Assembly (NCBI GenBank): GCA_003583745.1
Contig: QXPY01000008.1
Location: forward strand, 1 to 64,000
From: Rhodocyclales bacterium GT-UBC
Lineage (GTDB): Bacteria > Pseudomonadota > Gammaproteobacteria > Burkholderiales > Rhodocyclaceae
DNA length: 64,000 bases
Reading direction: 5' to 3'
In this document: positions 52,212 to 60,242 of the stretch, in pieces
Position numbering within the stretch: the first letter of the stretch is position 1
Layout: each line of letters begins with the position of its first letter
Translations under genes and position numbers: made by a program
The notes under the pieces: generated by a model
Database searches by the model: none
Told to the model about the DNA's origin: nothing
Seen by the model: the letters and a program-made list of their open reading frames with translations, nothing else

Positions 52212-53306
52212 ATGCGCCCAGGAAATCTCATCGCCAGCTGCCTTCTGGCCACGATCACCATGACCTGCCATGCCGGCCTCTTCTCCAGGGATGACAGTCA
52301 AGCCAGGATTGAAGCCCTGTTCAAAGAGACCCGCCCAGTCTGCTTCGGCCGTTTCATCATCGATATTCCTGCCACTGCAGAGGTGGCTTGGGGGCCGTCG
52401 GCGGTGGACTATGACATCGTGTCCTATCCCGGTCAGGGATACAAAATTCCTGCCCAAATCAACTCCATGGAAAAGGAATTAAAGGACGATAAGCATTTAT
52501 CAGAGCCGTCCACCTATATTGGAACCTTCAATGGCACCAACCCGGAAAGTAAGATTGTGGTTGGTTACTCTTCGTTTATGACTACTGGTCTGGTCCAAAT
52601 CCATTCCTATGTCCGATTGGACAAAAACGCGTTTTCTCAAAGCGTAAAATCACTTCCACTAGCCGATCTGCCGGATGGCAAAGACGACAAAACCAGCTAC
52701 AAAAAATACGTCTCCAATATGCTGGAGGTCGCCAATCACCTGCGCGTCCGCGACGAAAGCGAAATCCCAAGCGAGTCCGGCATCTGCATCGAAGCAGGCT
52801 TCGTCTCCGTCCCCGACGAACGCTTCCACGAAACCACTTCCATCGGCTTTCGCTTTCCCGAATACCCTGATATCCGCTTTTCCATCCGGACTAGCAAGAC
52901 CGATTCGCCGAGTCAGAAGGACAGCCTGGAATACTCGCTCAAGGCCGGGCAGGAGAACTTCATCGCGTCCGCCTTTGTTCGGTGGCTACTCGGCCTCAAG
53001 ATTCTGCACCAAGGACCGCGCCAAGTCGGCGATTGGGTCGGCTACGAAGCCTTCGTGCGCATGCCGCCTGAAAGCGACAACCAACCCTCGACCCACGAAT
53101 TCCATTTCAAGTCGATCGGCAAGGCGCGGGACATTTTGCGGCCTTACGTCGATATGGAACTGAGCAGCGGTGTCTCCGGGAACACCAGGGGGGTCGAGGA
53201 GCCCAGCCTGAGCAATGACGAAATGACTGCCCTCTGGAACCGACTCGCCGCAACCATCCGGGCTCGGCCGACCAGAGAGGCATCGCAGGCGGCCACGCCT
53301 TATTAA
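52212..53306 (+). CDS. Tli4-family T6SS immunity-like protein (orphan)
   Basis: A 364-residue exported protein. The signal peptide ends TCHA, and the mature start KETRPVCFGRFIIDIPATAEV is the signature I recognise from the Tli4 (Tle cognate immunity) family, which protects against type VI secretion phospholipase effectors. No lipase, VgrG or Tle gene is adjacent, so it is an orphan. By eye, the first half (about 52440-52700) is more AT-rich than its neighbours, suggesting recent transfer. ATG 52212 gives the best signal peptide; an in-frame ATG at 52149 is the alternative. Confidence 0.72.
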   Translation: MRPGNLIASCLLATITMTCHAGLFSRDDSQARIEALFKETRPVCFGRFIIDIPATAEVAWGPSAVDYDIVSYPGQGYKIPAQINSMEKELKDDKHLSEPSTYIGTFNGTNPESKIVVGYSSFMTTGLVQIHSYVRLDKNAFSQSVKSLPLADLPDGKDDKTSYKKYVSNMLEVANHLRVRDESEIPSESGICIEAGFVSVPDERFHETTSIGFRFPEYPDIRFSIRTSKTDSPSQKDSLEYSLKAGQENFIASAFVRWLLGLKILHQGPRQVGDWVGYEAFVRMPPESDNQPSTHEFHFKSIGKARDILRPYVDMELSSGVSGNTRGVEEPSLSNDEMTALWNRLAATIRARPTREASQAATPY

Positions 53307-53406
53307 GGACATTTTCGCCGGTTTCTGCCTCACCGGCTTTGGCCGCTCGTTTTAGCCGGCATGAAGCCTGCTCCACTTCTGCCATTCTGGTGAATTGGGC
53401 AAGGCA

Positions 53407-54726
53407 ATGGATCTCAGGCGACGGTTGGTTTTATCTCTCGGCGGGCTGCTGGCGGGCCTGCTGGTGGTGGCGATCCTGATCAACCTGTACTCATTGCGCG
53501 ACGATATCGCTGCAGAAGTCGCGGCCTCGGAGGAGTTGGCGCAAGTCCTCCTCGCCGCCGGCCAGGTCGAGGAGCAGCGCTCGCCGGAAGCCGCCCAGGG
53601 CCGCCTGGAGGCCATTCTGACCGGCACCCACTTGCGTCATTTGAGCCTTGCCATCGAAGGCCTGCCTCCGGCAGCGAACCCAGCGAGCAACCGGGCCTGG
53701 TTTGCCCGGCTACTCGGTCTGGCCGGCGACACCTCGCACGAGCTGGCTGGGCAGGTCATCAATTTCGGGGGACAACGCCTGCGCATCGCACCCAACCCGA
53801 ACTCGGAAATCGAGGAACGCCTGGGCGACACTGTTCGACTTTGTATCACCCTGTTGTTCTATTCTGGAGCAACCCTGCTGGTTGCCTGGTGGTCGGCGCA
53901 TCGCGCCCTGGCCCCGGTGCGTGAACTGGAGGCGGGTTTGCAACGCCTGGCTCGCGGCGAATCATCGCCTGCCCTGCCCGCCTTCGCGCTGCGCGAGTTC
54001 AGCCAGGTCGCCGATGCCATCGATCAACTGGCCGCAGCGCTGACGACTTCCCGCCAGGCGCAGCGCGAACTTTCCCGGCAACTGATTGCCGTGCAGGAAG
54101 AGGAGCGCCGCACTCTGGCAAGGGAATTGCATGACGAGATGGGTCAAACCCTGACGGCCATCAGCGTCACCGCGGCTTATCTCGAACGCAATGCCGGCCA
54201 GATCGACAGCGCCAGGATCAGCGAATGCACCGGCGATCTGCGCCGCGACATCCGGACCAGTGGCGAGCAATTGCGCGCCATGCTCAAGCGACTGCGGCCG
54301 CATGGGCTGGATGCGCCGGGGCTGGCCGGGGCGCTGCGCGAGCTGCTGACCAGCTGGCAACAACGGGCGGCGGGGATCGAGTTCGGGCTTGATCTGCCGG
54401 GCGAATTGCCGGTGCAGGACGAGACGGTGGCGCTGGTCTTGTACCGCGTCGTGCAGGAAGGGCTGACCAATGTCGTGCGCCACAGCGGCGCCCGGCATTG
54501 TCGGGTCGGCATCCTGCAGGTGGGCAAGACGCTGGTCGTCAGCATCACTGACGACGGCCAGGGTTTGCCGGCAGACGGCGCGCTACGTCGAGGCGGTCTG
54601 CTCGGCATGCAGGAACGGCTGGAAATGGTCGGTGGCTGGCTGGAGATCGACAGCGGACAAGGGCGCGGCACAACGCTGCGGGCCGGATTGCCGCTGCACA
54701 GAGAAGAACGCAAGGAGGAGCAATGA
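53407..54726 (+). CDS. NarX/DesK-type sensor histidine kinase
   Basis: A 439-residue inner-membrane kinase: transmembrane helix 1 (about 8-28), a periplasmic domain of about 115 residues, helix 2 (about 145-165), a HAMP-like region, a HisKA_3 domain with the phospho-acceptor in LARELHDEMGQTLTAI, and an ATPase domain (VVQEGLTNVVRHSGA, ITDDGQGLP, GLLGMQERLEMVGG). ATG 53407 is chosen over a TTG four codons upstream. Its stop overlaps the regulator ATG as ATGA. The periplasmic sensor has no domain I recognise. Confidence 0.93.
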   Translation: MDLRRRLVLSLGGLLAGLLVVAILINLYSLRDDIAAEVAASEELAQVLLAAGQVEEQRSPEAAQGRLEAILTGTHLRHLSLAIEGLPPAANPASNRAWFARLLGLAGDTSHELAGQVINFGGQRLRIAPNPNSEIEERLGDTVRLCITLLFYSGATLLVAWWSAHRALAPVRELEAGLQRLARGESSPALPAFALREFSQVADAIDQLAAALTTSRQAQRELSRQLIAVQEEERRTLARELHDEMGQTLTAISVTAAYLERNAGQIDSARISECTGDLRRDIRTSGEQLRAMLKRLRPHGLDAPGLAGALRELLTSWQQRAAGIEFGLDLPGELPVQDETVALVLYRVVQEGLTNVVRHSGARHCRVGILQVGKTLVVSITDDGQGLPADGALRRGGLLGMQERLEMVGGWLEIDSGQGRGTTLRAGLPLHREERKEEQ

Positions 54727-55370
54727 TCCGCATTATCCTGATCGACGATCACGCCGTGGTGCGCAATGGCTACCGTCGCCTGCTCGACGCCGAACCCGGC
54801 CTGCAGGTGGTCGGCGAAGCGGCCAGTGCCGACGAAGCGAACGCCCTGGTGCTGCGTACCGCGGCCGATGTAGCGCTGGTCGACCTCAGCCTGCGCGGCA
54901 GCAGCGGCATCGAGGCGATCCGCGGCATGCTCGCCCGCTGCCCCGAACTGAAAGTGCTGGTGCTGTCGATGCACGAAGGCGCCGGGCACATCACCCAGGC
55001 CTTGCGCAGCGGCGCCCTCGGCTACCTGACCAAATACGCCGAGCCGGGCGAAGTCATCGACGGCATTCGCCGCGTCGCCGCCGGCAAGCGCGTCTTTTCG
55101 CCGGAAATTGCCCAGGTCCTGGCCGAGGCCGCGGCCGATGGCGACGGCGCACTGGCCCACCTGACGCCGCGCGAATTCGAGGTGCTACGCATGCTGGTCC
55201 AGGGCGAATCGGCCAATGTCATTGCCAGCTCGATGCATCTCAGCCCGAAGACGGTGCTCAACTATCTGTCGCTGATCCGCCAGAAGCTCGACGCCGATAC
55301 CGATTTCAAACTGCTCCACCTGGCCGCCCGCCACGGCCTGGTCGACATCCACCCCGCGCTTGGCGCCTGA
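54723..55370 (+). CDS. LuxR/NarL-family response regulator
   Basis: A 215-residue regulator. The acidic pocket is IDDH, the phospho-acceptor Asp is in VALVDLSLRGSSG, and the C-terminal LuxR helix-turn-helix starts LTPREFEVLRMLVQGESANVIA. It resembles UhpA-type regulators. It is translationally coupled to the upstream kinase and followed by a tandem-Cache protein 34 bases on, a likely target or sensor partner. Confidence 0.94.
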   Translation: MIRIILIDDHAVVRNGYRRLLDAEPGLQVVGEAASADEANALVLRTAADVALVDLSLRGSSGIEAIRGMLARCPELKVLVLSMHEGAGHITQALRSGALGYLTKYAEPGEVIDGIRRVAAGKRVFSPEIAQVLAEAAADGDGALAHLTPREFEVLRMLVQGESANVIASSMHLSPKTVLNYLSLIRQKLDADTDFKLLHLAARHGLVDIHPALGA

Positions 55371-55404
55371 ATAACGCAAGACAAAACCACCCGGAGACAT
55401 CTCA

Positions 55405-56259
55405 ATGCATAAAACCACGCTCAAATCCGGCCTAGCCGGCCTGTTGCTCATCCTCGGCAGTTCGCTGGCCTCGGCAGCCGAGCATGCCACGCCGCGCGAA
55501 GCCCGCGCCCTGTTCGACCAGGCGGTCAAGTACCTGCAGGCCAACGGCACCGAAAAGGCCTGGGCCGCTTTCAACGACCGCAAGGGTCCCTTCGTCAAGA
55601 AGGACCTCTACGTCTACGTCATCGACCGCCAGGGCACCTACGTCGCCAACGGCGCAGCCCCGGACAGCCTGATCGGCCTCAAGGTGCTCGATAGCGTCGA
55701 TGCCGCCGGCACGCCGCTCTTCCGCCAGATGATCGCCGTCACCGACAAGCAGGACGAGGCGCGCATCCGCTACGTCTGGCTCAACCGCAAGAGCAATCAC
55801 GTCGAGCCGAAGGTGGCCTGGGTACATCGCGAAGGCGAATACATCGTCGGCGTCGGCTATTACGCCCCGCGCTCCAGCGCCGACGACGCCCGCAAACTGC
55901 TCGACGCGGCCAGCGCCCAGGTCAAGAAGCAGGGTACCGCCAAGGCCTTCGCCAGCTTCAACGACCCGCGCGGCAACTTCGTGCGCGATGATCTGTACGT
56001 CTTCGCGATCAACCTGGCCAGCGGCAAATTCGAAGCCAACGGCATGAATCCCAGGCTGACCGGCACCGATGCCAGCGACCTGCACGATGTCGAGGGCCAT
56101 GCCCTGGTCAAGGAAATGCTCGAACTGGCCAAGAGCAAGGGCGAAGGCACCGTCGATTACGTCTGGCGCAACCCGGTGACCAACGCCGTCGAGAAGAAGC
56201 GCAGCTTCATCCGCCGCGAAAACGGCAGCCTGCTCGGCGTCGGTTTCTACACCGAATAA
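55405..56259 (+). CDS. Periplasmic tandem single-Cache protein
   Basis: A 284-residue exported protein with a signal ending ASAAE and two internally similar halves (about 28-150 and 155-284). Each half has an opening helix, an AFND block (AFNDRKGPFVKKDLYVYVI and AFNDPRGNFVRDDLYVFAI), and a closing VGxGFY/VGVGYY strand, as in sCache_2 domains. It has no membrane anchor or output domain, so it may be a soluble ligand-binding subunit feeding the adjacent histidine kinase or a chemoreceptor. The repeat probably arose by duplication. It lies 34 bases after the regulator gene. Confidence 0.82.
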   Translation: MHKTTLKSGLAGLLLILGSSLASAAEHATPREARALFDQAVKYLQANGTEKAWAAFNDRKGPFVKKDLYVYVIDRQGTYVANGAAPDSLIGLKVLDSVDAAGTPLFRQMIAVTDKQDEARIRYVWLNRKSNHVEPKVAWVHREGEYIVGVGYYAPRSSADDARKLLDAASAQVKKQGTAKAFASFNDPRGNFVRDDLYVFAINLASGKFEANGMNPRLTGTDASDLHDVEGHALVKEMLELAKSKGEGTVDYVWRNPVTNAVEKKRSFIRRENGSLLGVGFYTE

Positions 56260-56270
56260 GCGCCACCGCT

Positions 56271-56299
56271 ACCGGTTGGTCGCCCCACGACCAACCGGT
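56271..56299. repeat. Perfect 12-bp inverted repeat
   Basis: ACCGGTTGGTCG and CGACCAACCGGT pair perfectly around CCCCA, 11 bases past the Cache-protein stop. There is no T run on either side, so it is not a standard intrinsic terminator. It could be an mRNA 3' stabiliser or a protein-binding site. Confidence 0.6.
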
Positions 56300-56460
56300 G
56301 AGCGCCGGATGCTTTCGTCGGCGACGACATCCAGTACAATTCCCCGCCTTGTAACACCGCGTCGACTTCTTCGTCCCGAAGCGGACGAATCGACACTTTT
56401 CAGCGGCAATCGTGCCCGGCACGGATGCCTGACATTGGCCTCGTTAGCAAGGACTCCACC

Positions 56461-57582
56461 ATGAAAAAGATCGTTCTCGCCCTCGCCTGCATCGGCACCC
56501 TGGCTAGCGCCGCCAGCGCCCAGGCCCAGACCGTCGTCAAGATCGCCTTCGCCGGCCCGCTCACCGGGCCGATCGCCCACGTCGGCAAGGACGAGGAATT
56601 CGGCACCCGCCTGGCCCTCGACGATGCCAACGCCAAGGGCCTGACCATCGGCGGCCAGAAGATCCGCTTCGAGCTGATGGCCGAAGACGACCAGGGCGAC
56701 CCGCGCCAGGCCACCGTGGTTGCCCAGCGCCTGGTCGATGCCGGCGTCAAGGGCGTGGTCGGTCATGTCACCTCCGGCGCCGCCATTCCCGCTGCCTCGA
56801 TCTACGAGCAAGGCGGCGTCCCGGCCATCACCCCGTCGGCGACCAGCCCGAAGCTGACCCAGCAGGGTTTCAAGGCGATCTATCGCGTCATCGCCAACGA
56901 CTTCCAGCAGGGCGAAGCGATGGCCAAATACGCCGCCGGTACGCTCAACGCCAAGAAAATCGCCATCGTCGATGACCGTACCGCCTACGGCCAAGGCCTG
57001 GGCGATGCGCTGGCCGACAACCTGAAGAAGCTGAACGTCCAGATCGTCGCCCGCGAATACACCACCGACAAGGCGGTCGACTTCACCGCCCTGCTCACCC
57101 GCATCAAGAGCAAGCAGCCGGATGCCATCTTCTACGGCGGCATGGATGCCCAGGGCGCACCGATGCTGAAGCAGATCAAGCAACTCGGCATCAATGCCAA
57201 GTTCCTGTCCGGCGACGGTTCCTGCACCAGCGAAATGCTCAAGCTCGCCGTGCCGGCCCTCTCCGGCGACGTCTATTGCACCCAGGCCGGGCTGCCGGTG
57301 GACAAGATGCCGGGCGGCGCCGAGTTCAAGGCACGCTTCAAGCAGCGTTTCAATACCGATGTCCAGCTCTATGCGCCGTACGCCTACGACGCCACCAACG
57401 CGCTGATCGAGGCGATGAAGCTGGCCAACTCGGTCGAGCCGGCCAAGTACCTGCCTTTCCTGCAGAAAGTCAGCATCAAGGGCGTCACCGGTACCGTCGC
57501 CTTCGACGCCAAGGGCGACAATCGCTACGGCGGCATTTCGCTGTATCAGTTCAACGGCGGAAAATGGATGTCGATCAACTGA
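56461..57582 (+). CDS. Branched-chain amino acid ABC transporter substrate-binding protein
   Basis: A 373-residue LivK-type binding protein. The signal peptide ends SAQAQ and the mature start KIAFAGPLTGPIAHVGKDEE is canonical; a later block IAIVDDRTAYGQGLGDAL matches the family. Two cysteines (GDGSCTSE and DVYCTQAG) are placed like the conserved disulfide of LivJ/LivK proteins. No permease genes follow. It likely binds leucine/isoleucine/valine or a related amide. ATG 56461 is the natural start. A terminator follows. Confidence 0.9.
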   Translation: MKKIVLALACIGTLASAASAQAQTVVKIAFAGPLTGPIAHVGKDEEFGTRLALDDANAKGLTIGGQKIRFELMAEDDQGDPRQATVVAQRLVDAGVKGVVGHVTSGAAIPAASIYEQGGVPAITPSATSPKLTQQGFKAIYRVIANDFQQGEAMAKYAAGTLNAKKIAIVDDRTAYGQGLGDALADNLKKLNVQIVAREYTTDKAVDFTALLTRIKSKQPDAIFYGGMDAQGAPMLKQIKQLGINAKFLSGDGSCTSEMLKLAVPALSGDVYCTQAGLPVDKMPGGAEFKARFKQRFNTDVQLYAPYAYDATNALIEAMKLANSVEPAKYLPFLQKVSIKGVTGTVAFDAKGDNRYGGISLYQFNGGKWMSIN

Positions 57583-57600
57583 TCGTCTCACCCCCAAGCC

Positions 57601-57628
57601 AAGCCCCCCGAATACCGGGGGGCTTTTT
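57601..57628 (+). terminator. Rho-independent terminator after the LivK-like gene
   Basis: AGCCCCCC pairs with GGGGGGCT around a short AT-containing loop and is followed by a T run, 19 bases after the stop. Confidence 0.88.
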
Positions 57629-57652
57629 CGTTCACCGACCGGCAAGCCAGCG

Positions 57653-59536
57653 CTAAAGGACGACCTGCGCCCCCAGTTCGACAACGCGGTTTGATGGAAT
57701 CCGGAAGAAGGCGGTCGCACTGCCGGCATTGCGGAACATGGCGATGAAGAGCAGTTCGCGCCAGTAGGCCATCTCGGAGCCGAGTTTCGGGATCAGCGTC
57801 TCGCGGCCGAGGAAGAAGGAAGCATCCATCATGTCGATGCTCAAGCCGGCCTCGGCACACAATTCGAGGGCGGCCGGCAGGTCCGGTTCGTCCTTGAAAC
57901 CGTACTGGACGATCACCTGGGCAAAGTTGCCATTGAGACGATGCACTTCGACCCGGTCGATATCCGGCACATAGGGCACGTCGAATACCCGGACGCTGAG
58001 AATGATCACCTGCTCGTGCAGGGCCTTGTAGTGCTTCAGGCTGTGCAACAAGGCATGCGGCACCTGCTCCGGGTTCGGGGTCATGAAGATGGCGGTGCCC
58101 GACACCCGGTTGCAGCCATTGGCCGAGATGTCTTCGATGAAGGGCCGCAGCGGCAAGGCGTCGGCAGCCAGGCGGTCGTAGAGCAGCTTGCGCCCGCGCT
58201 TCCAGGTGGTCAGCATGATGAAGATGGCCAAGCCGAAAGCCAGCGGAAACCAGCCGCCATCGGGAATCTTGACCGAATTGGCCAAAAAGAAACCGAGGTC
58301 GATGCAGATGAAGGGCAAGGCGCCAAGCACGGCGCGCCACGGGCTCCAGTTCCACAGGCGGACGGCAACGGCGATGGCGAGGATGTTGGTGATCAGCATC
58401 GTCCCGGTTACCGCGATGCCGTAGGCCGCGGCGAGATTCGACGAACTGCCGAAACCGATGACCAGCGCGATGATCGACACCAGCAGCAGCCAGTTGAGTG
58501 CCGGCACATAGATCTGGCCGATCTCGTGCTCCGAGGTGTGCTGGACTTCAAGCCGTGGCGTGTAGCCGAGCTGGATGGCCTGCTGGGTAATCGAGAACGC
58601 GCCGGAAATCACCGCCTGCGAGGCAATCACCGTGGCAATCGTCGACAAGATCACCATCGGGTAGATCGCCCATTCCGGGGCAAGCAGATAAAACGGATTT
58701 TCGATGGCGGCGGGGTCGTCCAGCAGCAAGGCACCCTGCCCGAAGTAGTTGATCACCAGCGAAGGCAGGACCAGCCCCAGCCAAGCGTACTGGATCGGCT
58801 TGGCACCAAAATGCCCCATGTCGGCATACAAGGCCTCGGCGCCGGTAATGCAGAGCACGACAGCCCCCAGCGAAAAGAAGCCCAGCGCCGCATTGCCAGC
58901 CAGAAAGTGCACACCGTAGAGCGGATTGAGCGCCGCCAGCACCGCCGGATGCGCCACCACATTGACCCCGCCGAGCACCGCCAGCAGGCCGAACCAGAGC
59001 AGCATCACCGGACCGAACAGCGCCCCGACGCTGGCCGTGCCACGGCGCTGGAAAAGGAACAGCCCGATCAGGATGACCAGCGTGATCGGCAGGATGTAGG
59101 GTTTGAAGGCCGGCGTGATCAATTCCAGCCCCTCGACCGCCGAGAGCACCGAAATCGCCGGCGTGATCACCCCGTCGCCATAGAACAGCGCCGCCCCGAA
59201 CAGACCCAGCGTGATCAGCCCCTTTTGCTGCCAGGAGGCCGGATCGCCTTTCTGCTGGGCGAGCGTCATCAACGCGATGATGCCGCCCTCTCCCTTGTTG
59301 TTGGCCCGCATGATGAAGGAGACATACTTGATGGTCACCACGACGACCAGCGACCAGAAGAACAGTGAAAGAATGCCGAGTACGTTTTCGGGCGTGATCG
59401 GCACCGGGTGATGCGCGCCGCCGAACACCTCTTTCATCGAATAAAGCGGACTGGTGCCGATATCCCCATAAACCACGCCAAGGGCGGCCAGGGTCAGCGT
59501 GGCAAGCCGTTGCTTGCGACGATTGTCATGAGTCAT
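57653..59536 (-). CDS. kup: Low-affinity potassium transporter Kup
   Basis: A 627-residue KUP/HAK family proton-potassium symporter with about 12 transmembrane helices. The start LTLAALGVVYGDIGTSPLYS and the block ALFYGDGVITPAISVLSAVEG are highly conserved, and the C-terminal cytoplasmic domain ends FFRIPSNRVVELGAQVVL. It starts 13 bases after the kdpE-like gene, so potassium uptake here is placed under a KdpD/KdpE-type system although no kdpFABC genes are present in the window. Confidence 0.97.
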   Translation of the reverse strand: MTHDNRRKQRLATLTLAALGVVYGDIGTSPLYSMKEVFGGAHHPVPITPENVLGILSLFFWSLVVVVTIKYVSFIMRANNKGEGGIIALMTLAQQKGDPASWQQKGLITLGLFGAALFYGDGVITPAISVLSAVEGLELITPAFKPYILPITLVILIGLFLFQRRGTASVGALFGPVMLLWFGLLAVLGGVNVVAHPAVLAALNPLYGVHFLAGNAALGFFSLGAVVLCITGAEALYADMGHFGAKPIQYAWLGLVLPSLVINYFGQGALLLDDPAAIENPFYLLAPEWAIYPMVILSTIATVIASQAVISGAFSITQQAIQLGYTPRLEVQHTSEHEIGQIYVPALNWLLLVSIIALVIGFGSSSNLAAAYGIAVTGTMLITNILAIAVAVRLWNWSPWRAVLGALPFICIDLGFFLANSVKIPDGGWFPLAFGLAIFIMLTTWKRGRKLLYDRLAADALPLRPFIEDISANGCNRVSGTAIFMTPNPEQVPHALLHSLKHYKALHEQVIILSVRVFDVPYVPDIDRVEVHRLNGNFAQVIVQYGFKDEPDLPAALELCAEAGLSIDMMDASFFLGRETLIPKLGSEMAYWRELLFIAMFRNAGSATAFFRIPSNRVVELGAQVVL

Positions 59537-59549
59537 GGTGAACCTTTGT

Positions 59550-60242
59550 TCAGGACTGGAAACGGTAACCGACGCCGGTTTCGGTCAGAAAATGCCGGGG
59601 CTGGGTCGGATCGACCTCGAGTTTCTGGCGCAGATGGCCGACATAAACCCGCAGGTAATGGCTGCTTTCGATATAGGACGGCCCCCAGATCTCGCGCAGC
59701 AGGTTGCGCTGGGTCAGCACCTTGCCGGGATGGCCGAGCAAGGTGGCGAGCAGGCGGTATTCGATCGGCGTCAGATGTACCTCGACCCCCTGCCGGGAAA
59801 CGACGCGGCGCGACAGATCGACCTGCACCTCGCCAAACTCGATTACCGGCGTCGCTGCCTCGCCGCTGCGGGCGCGCCGCCGCAACAGCGCCCGCACCCG
59901 GGCCCGCAGTTCGCCGACGCTGAACGGCTTGGTCAGGTAGTCGTCGGCCCCGGCATCAAGTGCATCGATCTTGTCGTTCTCCTGGGTACGGGCCGAGAGG
60001 ATCAGCACCGGCACATCGGACCAGCCGCGCAGGTCACGGATCAGGTCGATCCCGTTGCCATCCGGCAGGCCGAGATCGAGGATCAGCAGATCAGGCTTGC
60101 ACAGGCCGGCTTCGATCAGCCCACGCGCCTTGGTTTCGGCCTCGACCACCTGGCAGCCTTCTTCTTCGACGGCCAGCCGGACAAAGCGGCGAATCTGCTT
60201 TTCGTCCTCGATAAGGAGAACTTTGGGGGCTGGAGCGCTCAT
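59550..60242 (-). CDS. kdpE: KdpE-like OmpR-family response regulator
   Basis: A 230-residue regulator with a receiver domain (LLIEDEKQIRRFVRLAVEEEG, Asp in DLLILDLGLPDGNG, KPF loop) and a winged-helix domain ending TETGVGYRF. These blocks match KdpE. Its ATG overlaps the kinase stop as ATGA; the longer upstream frame is inside the kinase gene. It should control the adjacent kup gene and perhaps distant kdp genes. Confidence 0.94.
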   Translation of the reverse strand: MSAPAPKVLLIEDEKQIRRFVRLAVEEEGCQVVEAETKARGLIEAGLCKPDLLILDLGLPDGNGIDLIRDLRGWSDVPVLILSARTQENDKIDALDAGADDYLTKPFSVGELRARVRALLRRRARSGEAATPVIEFGEVQVDLSRRVVSRQGVEVHLTPIEYRLLATLLGHPGKVLTQRNLLREIWGPSYIESSHYLRVYVGHLRQKLEVDPTQPRHFLTETGVGYRFQS

